Shown here: positions 1 to 5,680 of the stretch, piece after piece
Position numbering within the stretch: the first letter of the stretch is position 1
Layout of the letters: each line of letters starts with the position of its first letter
Assembly: GCA_014380255.1 (NCBI GenBank)
Contig: JACMKG010000136.1
Span: 1 to 5,680, forward strand
DNA from: Prolixibacteraceae bacterium
GTDB taxonomy: Bacteria; Bacteroidota; Bacteroidia; Bacteroidales; Prolixibacteraceae
DNA length: 5,680 nt
Direction of reading: 5' to 3'
Notes under the pieces: generated by a model
Database searches by the model: none
The model's input: the letters and a program-made list of their open reading frames with translations, nothing else
Told to the model about the DNA's origin: nothing
Translations under genes and position numbers: made by a program

Positions 1-967
1 TAAACCTGTCGAATGCTTCGATGTGAGGTAAATGCCCGATGCCTTCCAGTTCGGCCAGGCGGGCTTGAGGGATTTTCTGCTGGGTCTTTTTGCCAAGTTC
101 ATGGTAAAGGCCCATGGTTTTTTGCACTTCGGGCGACGCCAATGCTTTGCCAAGGGCGGTGCGGTCACGCGTACCGATAATCAGCAGGGTAGGGCATTTC
201 AACAGGCCAAATTCATACACGACAGGCTGGGTGAAAACCATATCAGTGGTTAGGGCAGCATTCCATGCAATTAAGGGGTACTCCTTGTTAAGTGTCCATC
301 CGGCCAGCAGGTTTACCCAACGGTTGTATTCGGGCTTCCACTTATTGTCGTAATAAAAGGTAAGCTGGTACTGTTTGATTTTCTCATAATTCTGCCCCAG
401 CTCGTTCTTATACAGCTGATCGATTGGCTGGTAAGGAACCATCTTTTGGTAGTCTTCCAACCCGATGGGATTTTCAAGGATGAGCTTTTCGGTAGCTTGT
501 GGATACATCAGGACAAAGCGGGTAGCCAGCATTCCTCCCATGGAATGGCCCAGGATGGCCGCTCGGCTGATTCCAAGGCTGTCGAGCAGGGTCTTGGTAT
601 TATGGGCCAGCTGCTGAAAACTATACTGGAAATGCTGTGGCTTGGAGGACTTACCAAAGCCTACCTGGTCGGGCACAATGACTCTGAAGCCGCTTTTTAC
701 CAACTCACGGATGGTGGTTTCCCAGTAAGCTCCATTGAAGTTCTTGCCGTGAAATAAAACTATGTTTTTTGAATTCGGCTTTTCAGGATGTATGTCCATA
801 TAGGCCATTTGCAGGTCCTGGTTTTGAATATGGAGTGAAAGGAAACTTACTGGGTAAGGATACTCCACAGCGCTCAGGTTGATGTCCAGGTTTTGAAGCT
901 TGTTGTCTTGCCCCTGCATCCAAACAGGTAGGGCAAGCAGCAGCAGAAATATTATTTTGGTTTGCAT
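1..967 (-). CDS. Exported alpha/beta-hydrolase fold enzyme, 3' end cut by window edge
   Basis: Reading leftward from the ATG at 967 gives 322 codons with no stop before the edge; probably only a few C-terminal residues are missing, since the catalytic histidine is already present. Residues 1-20 form a signal peptide (MQTKI, a Leu-rich core, then WMQGQ), so the enzyme should be periplasmic or exported. The fold is clear: oxyanion-loop HG at 73-74 (VLFHGKNFNGAYW), the DQVGFGKS turn, nucleophile elbow GHSMGG with Ser142, probable acid Asp268 in IIGTRD, and catalytic His312 in GIGHLPH. All three triad residues are therefore visible. Such enzymes hydrolyse esters, amides, lactones or other bonds, and the substrate cannot be read from the sequence. 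Next to glycan-degrading genes, an esterase role is an inference. A terminator lies between it and the DUF1080 gene, so it is probably transcribed separately, but I found no convincing promoter at 968-1059. Confidence 0.93.
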   Translation of the reverse strand, partial: MQTKIIFLLLLALPVWMQGQDNKLQNLDINLSAVEYPYPVSFLSLHIQNQDLQMAYMDIHPEKPNSKNIVLFHGKNFNGAYWETTIRELVKSGFRVIVPDQVGFGKSSKPQHFQYSFQQLAHNTKTLLDSLGISRAAILGHSMGGMLATRFVLMYPQATEKLILENPIGLEDYQKMVPYQPIDQLYKNELGQNYEKIKQYQLTFYYDNKWKPEYNRWVNLLAGWTLNKEYPLIAWNAALTTDMVFTQPVVYEFGLLKCPTLLIIGTRDRTALGKALASPEVQKTMGLYHELGKKTQQKIPQARLAELEGIGHLPHIEAFDRF

Positions 968-1059
968 GTGATTTGCTTTACGATTCAAAACGCTTGAAAG
1001 GAGGAAAGGTTGAGGCCCTGGCCTGGAATTCTCGCTTGAATGAAAGCTCTTTTTATCAG

Positions 1060-1096
1060 AAAAAGAAAGGCTGAAGAATTTAATCCCCAGCCTTTC
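1060..1096 (-). terminator. Rho-independent terminator after the DUF1080 gene
   Basis: Read on the minus strand, a perfect 9-bp stem (GAAAGGCTG at 1088-1096 pairing with CAGCCTTTC at 1065-1073) encloses a 14-base loop. It is followed at once by a run of five T (1064-1060). It begins 22 bases after the stop codon of the DUF1080 gene, the expected place for that gene's terminator. The stem is only moderately GC-rich and the T-run is short, so some readthrough into the alpha/beta hydrolase gene is possible. Confidence 0.75.
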
Positions 1097-1118
1097 CTGA
1101 TAGTTATTTATCCGGAAA

Positions 1119-1856
1119 TTACAGTTCGCGAACTTTGATGTTGCGGAACCAAACAGGATATCCATGATCCTGAAGACCGATAAAACCTTCTTTTGCAATT
1201 CCTTCAGTAAAGCCTGGGAAGGATTTGAATTTGCTGTTGTTAACCAGTTTGTCCCATTCTGGAGTCCACAAGCTATAAGATACTACTTTTACACCGTTCT
1301 GGGTATGAGTAACCTGGCCGTTTTCTACACGGATAACAATGGTATTCCAAGATCCTGCTGGTTTAACAGTTTTAGGATCAGCAGGGAGCATATCGTACAG
1401 TGAACCTGCAAGGTGGCTGTCAATTTTGTTGTCCGAAGCATCAACGTTGTCAAGAACCTGTACTTCAGGAGCTGCATAATAAATTGGTTTGCCTGGAACT
1501 TCGCGTACGTTGTAGAAGATTCCTGAATTGGCGCTCTTGCTGGCTTTCCAGTCAATAGAAAGTTCGAAGTTTTTAAATTTCTTGTCAGCAAAAACGATGT
1601 CACCATTGGCACCCTGGCCTGGTTGTTTGCCTTCGCCGATCAACACTTTCATGGCATTTTCTTCAATTTGCCAATTGGCAGGCATGGCCGTACCGTTGCA
1701 CTGGCGCCATCCATCAAAGTTAGTGCCGTTGAATAAAAGTACCCAACCTGCTTTTTTCTCTTTCTTTGAAAGTTTGTTCACTTTTTGTGCAACACCTGGG
1801 AGTGCAACCAACATGGCAGCTACTAATGATAAAGTCAAAAAAATGTTTCTTTTCAT
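1119..1856 (-). CDS. Exported DUF1080 protein (3-keto-disaccharide hydrolase family)
   Basis: A 245-residue protein with a signal peptide (MKRNIFLTLSLVAAMLVALPGVAQ, cleavage likely before Gln24). The rest is one DUF1080 (PF06439) domain, a concanavalin-like beta-sandwich. Landmarks in order are LLFNGTNFDGW (40-50), NFELSIDWK (96-104), NSGIFYNV (110-117), EVQVLDN (131-137), AGSLYDM (150-156), KPAGSWN (165-171), WTPEWDKLV (197-205), SKFKSFPGF (208-216) and the ending GLQDHGYPVWFRNIKVREL (227-245). Length and ending match full-length family members. Family members include hydrolases of 3-keto-glycosides made by periplasmic 3-dehydrogenases; others may only bind glycans, so activity here is inferred. 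No dehydrogenase partner is in the window. Start: ATG at 1856 opens the signal peptide, after an A-rich leader without a Shine-Dalgarno site. A weak TAnnTTTG-like box (TAATTTTA, complement of 1928-1935) lies upstream. A terminator follows at 1060-1096. Confidence 0.95.
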   Translation of the reverse strand: MKRNIFLTLSLVAAMLVALPGVAQKVNKLSKKEKKAGWVLLFNGTNFDGWRQCNGTAMPANWQIEENAMKVLIGEGKQPGQGANGDIVFADKKFKNFELSIDWKASKSANSGIFYNVREVPGKPIYYAAPEVQVLDNVDASDNKIDSHLAGSLYDMLPADPKTVKPAGSWNTIVIRVENGQVTHTQNGVKVVSYSLWTPEWDKLVNNSKFKSFPGFTEGIAKEGFIGLQDHGYPVWFRNIKVREL

Positions 1857-1932
1857 GATTTGTTTTTTTAACCTGATAGGTTGTTTGATTTATAAATAGT
1901 TATGAATTAATAGTTATTTGTTCCGTATAAAA

Positions 1933-2127
1933 TTATGAATCCGCCTTTTGTTGAAAAACCAGCTTTTCTGAAGCTTCAGAAATAGAAAATTCATGATATT
2001 GCTTTTCTCTGCTACCCATGTTCCCTTTGCCCGGATCCGCATTGGATTCCCCTTGAGCTGACAGTTGAAAGGTAATCAGCAGAAAAGTTGACAGTTTCCC
2101 GATGCATAACAGATTCTTAAAGTTCAT
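1933..2127 (-). CDS. Possible small secreted protein, unrecognised
   Basis: From the ATG at 2127 this encodes 64 residues. The first 25 look like a signal peptide: Lys4 and Lys11 in the n-region, hydrophobic LSTFLLITF at 12-20, then QLSAQ with likely cleavage before Gln25. The remaining 39 residues are polar, with no Cys, no repeat and no domain I recognise (the segment ends LVFQQKADS). The frame continues upstream to an ATG at 2187 (84 residues), but that would bury the signal peptide behind a polar extension, so I prefer 2127. It sits 76 bases upstream of the DUF1080 start in the same orientation and could be its leader gene. It might instead be the 5' remnant of a longer secreted gene, or chance. 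The export signal is the only real support. Confidence 0.4.
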   Translation of the reverse strand: MNFKNLLCIGKLSTFLLITFQLSAQGESNADPGKGNMGSREKQYHEFSISEASEKLVFQQKADS

Positions 2128-2187
2128 GAAATCGGTAGGTATATCTAGCTGGTTTATCCCTAATTTATGAATGCAAAAAATAATCAT

Positions 2188-2409
2188 AGCAGATACAATC
2201 CTGCACTTTTCGTTAAGGCCTAAAGATAGTAATTTTGCAGGTTAAATAGGAATAATTCTTTTAGAAAGGATTTTATTTGACTCGGCTCTTTGCCGCAAGC
2301 TTCTAGCTACTGGCTACTAGCTACTAGCTACTGGCAAAACCTGCTCCTAATCATCTTTGCTGCTGATCAAAGCATTTCTTACCAGTTGCCAGCTGCCAGT
2401 AAAGGATCT
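2188..2409. other. Intergenic region with promoter-like motifs and repeats
   Basis: This stretch follows the SnoaL-like gene and has no supported CDS. A sequence matching the Bacteroidota -7 consensus TAnnTTTG is present on the plus strand (TAATTTTG, 2230-2237). A near match lies on the minus strand just beside it (TATCTTTA, complement of 2221-2228), which would be rightly placed to transcribe the small ORF and DUF1080 gene. No clear -33 element fits either. A short CGGC/GCCG hairpin (2284-2296) precedes the 7-bp repeat block, which has its own entry. No T-rich terminator for the SnoaL-like gene is evident. Confidence 0.4.
2301..2401. repeat. 7-bp-period tandem repeat with inverted partner block
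   Basis: The left block (2301-2335) is five consecutive 7-mers: TTCTAGC, TACTGGC, TACTAGC, TACTAGC, TACTGGC. After a 43-base spacer, the right block (2379-2399) has three 7-mers in the opposite sense: TTACCAG, TTGCCAG, CTGCCAG. CTGGCAA at 2331-2337 pairs exactly with TTGCCAG at 2386-2392, and pairing goes on with gaps outward, so the element can form a long imperfect hairpin. It starts 9 bases past the end of the SnoaL-like gene. I recall similar short heptamer arrays between genes in other Bacteroidota, but cannot check that here. It is far too short in period to be a CRISPR array. Confidence 0.75.
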
Positions 2410-2778
2410 TTAAAACATGCTGTTTTCATTGATCAACTCTTGGGGAACGGCTTGTGCAATGTCCCAGAACTCCACAATCTTATTTTCCTCAAAGCGCAGA
2501 ATATGAAACACGGCCAATCCGGCATCCGTTGGATTTTCCCTCAGGTGAGAATGGACTGCAACCAGTCCATCCTCTTCCATGGAGCGCTGAACTTGAAAGA
2601 TCTTGGTTGGATTTCTTATCCCTTCTTGCTCCATGGCCATCATTAAGGTGTAGGCGTCCCCTTTGAAATAGGGGTTATGATGCTTCAGATCCATTGCCGC
2701 GTATAGCTCAAAATCCAGGCGGGATTCTCCTTTTGCACAAAGGGTTAAAAACTGTTGAGCAATTTCTTTACGGGTCAT
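2410..2778 (-). CDS. SnoaL-like / NTF2-fold protein
   Basis: A 122-residue cytoplasmic protein with no signal peptide, the usual size for a single SnoaL-like (NTF2 superfamily) domain. Recognisable parts are an N-terminal helix (RKEIAQQFLTL), the HHNPYFKGDAYTLMMAMEQ segment (33-51) with paired His33-His34, VAVHSHLRENP (73-83), and the strand pair AVFHILRFEENKIVEFWDIAQAVP (89-112). It ends NENSMF, as in the COG4922-type group called 'predicted SnoaL-like aldol condensation-catalyzing enzyme'. SnoaL itself is a polyketide cyclase, but members of this group are not assigned a substrate, so the named reaction should not be taken literally. The cone-shaped NTF2 pocket with conserved His and Asp suggests a small-molecule enzyme or binder. 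It starts 10 bases after the GH-A gene stop, so the two are probably cotranscribed; the spacer has no strong ribosome-binding site. Confidence 0.88.
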   Translation of the reverse strand: MTRKEIAQQFLTLCAKGESRLDFELYAAMDLKHHNPYFKGDAYTLMMAMEQEGIRNPTKIFQVQRSMEEDGLVAVHSHLRENPTDAGLAVFHILRFEENKIVEFWDIAQAVPQELINENSMF

Positions 2779-2788
2779 ACGATTTGAT

Positions 2789-4192
2789 TTATTTTCTTAC
2801 GATCCTAACGGCTATATCTTCCTCAAAAACAGGGGATGTCACTTTTACATTTCCTCCCGTATGGCTTATCTTTTCTTTCTTTTCCACATTCCCGTTCAGC
2901 GGGTTGATCCATTCCAGTGAATAATTACCCTGGGGAAGCTGTAACTCGGGACTGACCTTTTTGCCGCCCATCAGGTAAAGGGCATATTGCCTGCCCGGCT
3001 CAGAAAGCACTATCAATTTGTTCTTCCCTGACAGGCCACCTGCATAAACAGAGGTATCGGGTTTTATGGCCACAAATTTGAACGAATCCATGAATTTCTT
3101 CAAATAGCTCAGTTGCCGGCGCAGGGTAACACAGCCCCCTCCTGGCTGGGCTGCCGGATAATGGAACGTACCCTTTTCATGGCCGACTGTAAAAGAATAA
3201 TCAAGATTATTGAACAGGCCTCCTCCTGTGAGGATAAATTCCCAGGCTTCCTTTCGGTAGGTAGAATCCTTTTGGCCGTTGAAGCCGGTTTCATTATCCC
3301 CAATTACGCGGTTAAGCCCATAGTTAAGGGTCACAGTCTTTGGAGGTGCTGCATAATGAAAGTTGAATATCGATACCAGGGGATTCGGATGTTCGATCTT
3401 TTGTGAGCCATTGGCAATGTTTTGGGTAATCAGGTGCTTGTATTCAAACAATTTTTCAGCATCGGCAATCACCTTTGAAATGTATTCCTGCCATTCCAGT
3501 GTAATGCCTCCAAAGTATGGTTCATTGCTGATTTCATACATCAGGTTGGGAAAGGCTTTCAACTCTTCCACAATCCGGCGTACCATCTTTTCCTGGATGT
3601 CCAGCAATCCCTTGTTTTTATCAAGGGTATAAACATCGGTGCGAGGAATGTTGCCCAGATTATTGACATTGTTTTTGATGTTAAAGGGGCTCAGGACCCA
3701 TTGCGTATCTTCATAAAAGGGACAGAAGAGAGCTAGTTCAACAATTACTCCATGCTTTTGTGCCTGACCAATAAAATCTTTCAACCTTTCAAAGTAGGCT
3801 TCATTCCATTGGTTCAGATCAAACCTGATTCCGTCACTGGCACGCTTCCATGGGCACAGGTATTTCTGTGGGTCTGGCCCCATGGTATTGCTGGCAATGT
3901 TGAAAGCCCCGGGTGGTTCAAAATACGCTCCCGTCATAGTCCTTGTAAGATTTAGGCCATCTTTTTCCAAGGTCTTTAAATAAACGTTATAATCAAAATC
4001 AGGATTCATCACCGCCCCGTAATGCTCTCCGGAGGTAATCAGCACTGTTGGCTTTCCTTTGTACAGGAAATAATGCGAATTATCCGGGTGCAGGCTGATG
4101 GGTTTTACCTGGGCCAGGAGGGTAGGAGCAATAAAAAGAATAGCTGTGATTAAGACACTGGTTAGTAGGTTCAGTTTTTTCATGGTTAACAT
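2789..4192 (-). CDS. Exported clan GH-A-like glycoside hydrolase with C-terminal beta domain
   Basis: A 467-residue protein with a signal peptide ending LLAQ (cleavage near residue 27). A TIM-barrel catalytic domain covers about 30-370. The motif YEISNEPYF (219-227) holds the Asn223-Glu224 pair typical of the clan GH-A acid/base. Glu301 in GDNETGF (298-304) is well placed as nucleophile, with FHY (278-280) just before, as in GH5-like enzymes. Residues about 372-467 form a beta-rich tail (YALYLMGGK, YSLEWINPLNG) resembling the PF12904 'putative collagen-binding' module found behind DUF4038-type glycosidases. The retaining mechanism is inferred; the exact family and substrate are not. Two starts are possible: ATG at 4192 (MLTMKK) or 4183 (MKKLNLL). 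The second gives a more usual signal peptide and leaves room after the possible promoter at 4205-4211. The neighbouring GH27 gene suggests a galactose-containing plant glycan or glycoside. Confidence 0.88.
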   Translation of the reverse strand: MLTMKKLNLLTSVLITAILFIAPTLLAQVKPISLHPDNSHYFLYKGKPTVLITSGEHYGAVMNPDFDYNVYLKTLEKDGLNLTRTMTGAYFEPPGAFNIASNTMGPDPQKYLCPWKRASDGIRFDLNQWNEAYFERLKDFIGQAQKHGVIVELALFCPFYEDTQWVLSPFNIKNNVNNLGNIPRTDVYTLDKNKGLLDIQEKMVRRIVEELKAFPNLMYEISNEPYFGGITLEWQEYISKVIADAEKLFEYKHLITQNIANGSQKIEHPNPLVSIFNFHYAAPPKTVTLNYGLNRVIGDNETGFNGQKDSTYRKEAWEFILTGGGLFNNLDYSFTVGHEKGTFHYPAAQPGGGCVTLRRQLSYLKKFMDSFKFVAIKPDTSVYAGGLSGKNKLIVLSEPGRQYALYLMGGKKVSPELQLPQGNYSLEWINPLNGNVEKKEKISHTGGNVKVTSPVFEEDIAVRIVRK

Positions 4193-4204
4193 TTATTTAT
4201 CTGC

Positions 4205-4211
4205 CAAAGTA
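4205..4211 (-). promoter_or_regulatory. Possible Bacteroidota-type -7 promoter box for the GH-A gene
   Basis: On the minus strand the sequence TGTACTTTGGCA lies just before the GH-A starts. TACTTTG is the Bacteroidota -7 consensus TAnnTTTG with one spacer base missing. A TTG about 25 bases upstream could serve as the -33 element, though the spacing is long. If used, the transcript would begin only a few bases before the ATG at 4192, which favours the ATG at 4183. This is a motif match by eye only. Confidence 0.3.
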
Positions 4212-4330
4212 CAAAAATCTTCTTTCGATAATGTTGCAATAAGTTGTTTTTTTATGGTAATTTACCTTCAAGGGTCTGTCATGATACCAAGCAGGATACT
4301 GGTTTAAAAAAGACGGAAGATATTATTGGT

Positions 4331-4380
4331 CCTTCCCCCGGATGACGCAAGCGTAAAGGCATGTGTCATCCGGGGGAAGG
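4331..4380. repeat. Perfect 16-bp inverted repeat (strong hairpin) between operon segments
   Basis: CCTTCCCCCGGATGAC (4331-4346) is the exact reverse complement of GTCATCCGGGGGAAGG (4365-4380), with an 18-base loop. Inside it, a G-U and two further pairs can extend the stem to 19. It lies 32 bases past the stop of the 365-residue protein gene and about 110 bases before the GH-A start. Neither side has a T-run directly after the stem; on the minus strand the nearest is six T (complement of 4306-4311), 19 bases further on. It could be a 3'-end-stabilising hairpin, an atypical terminator or attenuator, or a copy of a dispersed palindromic element. Confidence 0.85.
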
Positions 4381-4412
4381 CAAATATTTAAAGCAGCACC
4401 CAATGGTATCCT

Positions 4413-5510
4413 TTAGAAAGTTATTTTCTTAAAAGCCGGAGCAAGAGGGGCAATGGGTTGCCCTCCACCTCCCACTGTGGCTGGTGAATTATTATCAACC
4501 ACATGTAAATTCAAAAATATCCGGTCCATGTCTCTGGCCCAGGGCGTATTCTTGTCCTTTTCTTTCATCGAAAATCCCCAGTTCTTTTTGAACTCATCAT
4601 CGAATCTGCCTTCGGGTGACCACTCGGTCATAATGGCGTAAACATCCCAGGCGGTGTCATCCACCAGGTAAGCCCCGTAATGCTGAAAGGTTTCCGCCAG
4701 CATGCGCGCTGGACGTGTTTCAAAACCTAGTGAATCCAGGTTCATCTTAGCCGGAAGGGCCAGCAAGGATCCCATACGGCAGGCTTCGACCGTTTCCAGG
4801 GTGCGTTGAGTATAATAATTGCCTGCTGCATACCCGTCAGCAGCCTTGGCAGGCCAGCGGTAACCTTTGGTCTCAGGATCGTAATACACGTTCTTTTTGG
4901 CAAAGATGTTTACCTTCAGGGCATGCCTGACGGGCCCTGAAGTGGGGGTAAGTTCTCCAAGCCGCAATGTACCCCCTATGGCTGATAATCCTGATCCCCC
5001 ATGGGCCCCGTAATAGCCATCACCATAAATATCCACATTTGCAAACACATAGTGCGAAGTGGCAGGTTTGCCGGTGGTACAATGTGCAAATGGCTGGGTC
5101 TGCCTGATGGTACGGCCATCGGGCATCAATACGGCCAGGCCTGCATTGGGTGTGGAGCCATCCCATGTTTCAGGACTGACAATAAACGATGCTGGAATGG
5201 GCGCAGAGAATAGCACTTTACCCTGCACCTCACAGCGGCTCTTTTGGGGATCCCAGCCGGCAAAATTCTGCGCAATATCCATCAACGGTGCACCGGGCGA
5301 CATGACAATGTAATCCTCATCAATGGTCATGCCCGCGGCCATGGCCCTTTCAATATGGGCATGCACATAGCGGGCATTGGAACCAATGGGCATGTTCCAT
5401 ATGGAGGTTTGTGAAAACGGCCATTTCAGCGCATCACGTTCTTTAATCCCATTGCCCTGGGCCATGGCCTGGCAGGTCCAGAACAGGAGTATGGCCTGAA
5501 TAAGTTTCAT
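4413..5510 (-). CDS. Exported protein of unassigned function in a glycosidase operon
   Basis: A 365-residue protein with a short signal peptide (MKLIQAILLFWTCQAMA, cleavage likely before Gln18). FWTC does not fit a lipobox, so it should be soluble. The mature part opens with WPFSQTSIWNMPIGSNARYV (30-49), an 'SIWN-P-G-A' opening I associate with uncharacterised secreted proteins of several bacterial phyla. Other distinctive parts are a Gly-rich core HGGSGLSAIGGTLRLGEL (170-187), RHALKV (195-200), YGAYLVDD (278-285), LHVVDNN (335-341), and a tail with four glycines (347-350) before a Pro-rich end. Composition suggests a beta-rich extracellular fold with many aromatic, Asp and His residues, as in polysaccharide lyases or carbohydrate-binding proteins; that is inference and I assign no activity. 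It begins 8 bases after the GH27 stop, so the two are almost certainly cotranscribed. ATG at 5510 is chosen because it opens the signal peptide. Confidence 0.9.
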   Translation of the reverse strand: MKLIQAILLFWTCQAMAQGNGIKERDALKWPFSQTSIWNMPIGSNARYVHAHIERAMAAGMTIDEDYIVMSPGAPLMDIAQNFAGWDPQKSRCEVQGKVLFSAPIPASFIVSPETWDGSTPNAGLAVLMPDGRTIRQTQPFAHCTTGKPATSHYVFANVDIYGDGYYGAHGGSGLSAIGGTLRLGELTPTSGPVRHALKVNIFAKKNVYYDPETKGYRWPAKAADGYAAGNYYTQRTLETVEACRMGSLLALPAKMNLDSLGFETRPARMLAETFQHYGAYLVDDTAWDVYAIMTEWSPEGRFDDEFKKNWGFSMKEKDKNTPWARDMDRIFLNLHVVDNNSPATVGGGGQPIAPLAPAFKKITF

Positions 5511-5518
5511 CCTGAAAA

Positions 5519-5680
5519 TTATTTAATGGCAAATAACATAGCCCCATGAGCCGGAATACTCACTGTGCGTGTATTTCCAAGCTTTCCCGTATCTGCCTTT
5601 TTCCACAAATCACGCACCTGGGCCTGTTCACCTACTCCCAGTTGCCCGGGCGTGAGGATGGCATTGGCTGGCTGGTCCGA
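5519..5680 (-). CDS. C-terminal end of a probable GH27 alpha-galactosidase (partial)
   Basis: The frame is open from the right edge to a TAA at 5519-5521, giving the last 53 residues of a protein whose 5' part lies outside the window. The segment includes LTPGQLGVGEQAQVRDLWKK, a Gly-Lys-Leu-Gly turn, TVSIPAHGAM and the end LFAIK. This is the layout of the C-terminal antiparallel beta domain of GH27 alpha-galactosidases: a 'VRDLW' strand, a basic/Gly turn, then a 'V-x-V-P-x-H-G' strand that closes the sandwich. GH27 enzymes release terminal alpha-galactose with retention of configuration. No catalytic residue is in view, so related families with a similar last domain (other GH-D or GH-A enzymes) remain possible. 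It is followed after 8 bases by the 365-residue exported protein. Confidence 0.72.
   Translation of the reverse strand, partial: SDQPANAILTPGQLGVGEQAQVRDLWKKADTGKLGNTRTVSIPAHGAMLFAIK

Noticed and set aside
446..757. Plus-strand 103-codon open frame
   Set aside because: Antisense to the alpha/beta hydrolase over its nucleophile elbow region; no independent support.
1528..1899. Plus-strand 123-codon open frame
   Set aside because: Almost entirely antisense to the DUF1080 gene, whose family motifs and signal peptide are clear; the frame shows no domain features of its own.
2128..2187. Upstream start at 2187 for the small secreted ORF
   Set aside because: It would add 20 residues with charged and polar positions before the signal peptide; the ATG at 2127 begins a regular export signal.
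2301..2401. CRISPR array
   Set aside because: The repeat unit is 7 bp with no unique spacers between units and no cas genes in view.
2290..2646. Plus-strand 118-codon open frame
   Set aside because: Its first part is only the translated 7-bp repeat block (SSYWLLATSYW) and its remainder is antisense to the well-supported SnoaL-like gene.
4331..4380. Classical Rho-independent terminator
   Set aside because: The stem is strong but no T-run follows it directly on either strand; the nearest on the minus strand is 19 bases away, so it is kept as an inverted repeat of open function.
4413..5510. Lipoprotein assignment for the 365-residue exported protein
   Set aside because: Cys13 in FWTC does not fit the lipobox pattern, and a good signal peptidase I site (AMA before Gln18) follows.
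1..5680. Polysaccharide utilization locus (PUL)
   Set aside because: No SusC/SusD-like pair or PUL-type regulator is present in the window, so the definition is not met by what can be seen.

Overview
The window looks like a chromosomal segment of a Bacteroidota bacterium, probably an environmental polysaccharide degrader. The basis is indirect. Predicted exported proteins end their signal peptides in the A-Q or G-Q junctions common in that phylum. Starts have A/T-rich leaders instead of strong Shine-Dalgarno sites. The proteins resemble families abundant there (GH27, DUF1080/3-keto-disaccharide hydrolase, GH-A glycosidases with a C-terminal beta domain). The genus cannot be told.

Every supported gene is on the minus strand, so transcription runs from the right edge to the left. 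At the right edge (5519-5680) is the 3' end of a probable GH27 alpha-galactosidase. Eight bases after it comes a 365-residue exported protein of unassigned function (4413-5510). A 220-base gap follows, holding a perfect 16-bp inverted repeat (4331-4380) and a possible promoter. Next is an exported clan GH-A-like glycoside hydrolase (2789-4192), followed after 10 bases by a small SnoaL/NTF2-like protein (2410-2778). The stretch 1857-2409 has a 7-bp-period tandem repeat with an inverted partner (2301-2401), promoter-like motifs, and one small possible secreted protein (1933-2127). Then come an exported DUF1080 protein (1119-1856), a Rho-independent terminator (1060-1096), and an exported alpha/beta hydrolase cut by the left edge (1-967).

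Taken together this is a glycan or glycoside catabolic neighbourhood. The GH27 enzyme would remove alpha-galactosyl residues and the GH-A enzyme would act on another glycosidic bond. The DUF1080 protein may cleave 3-keto-glycosides or bind carbohydrate, and the alpha/beta hydrolase could remove ester groups. No SusC/SusD pair, regulator or transporter is in view, so this is not shown to be a polysaccharide utilization locus. No RNA gene, insertion sequence, CRISPR array or phage gene was seen. The least explained items are the 365-residue exported protein, the two intergenic repeat structures and the small secreted ORF.
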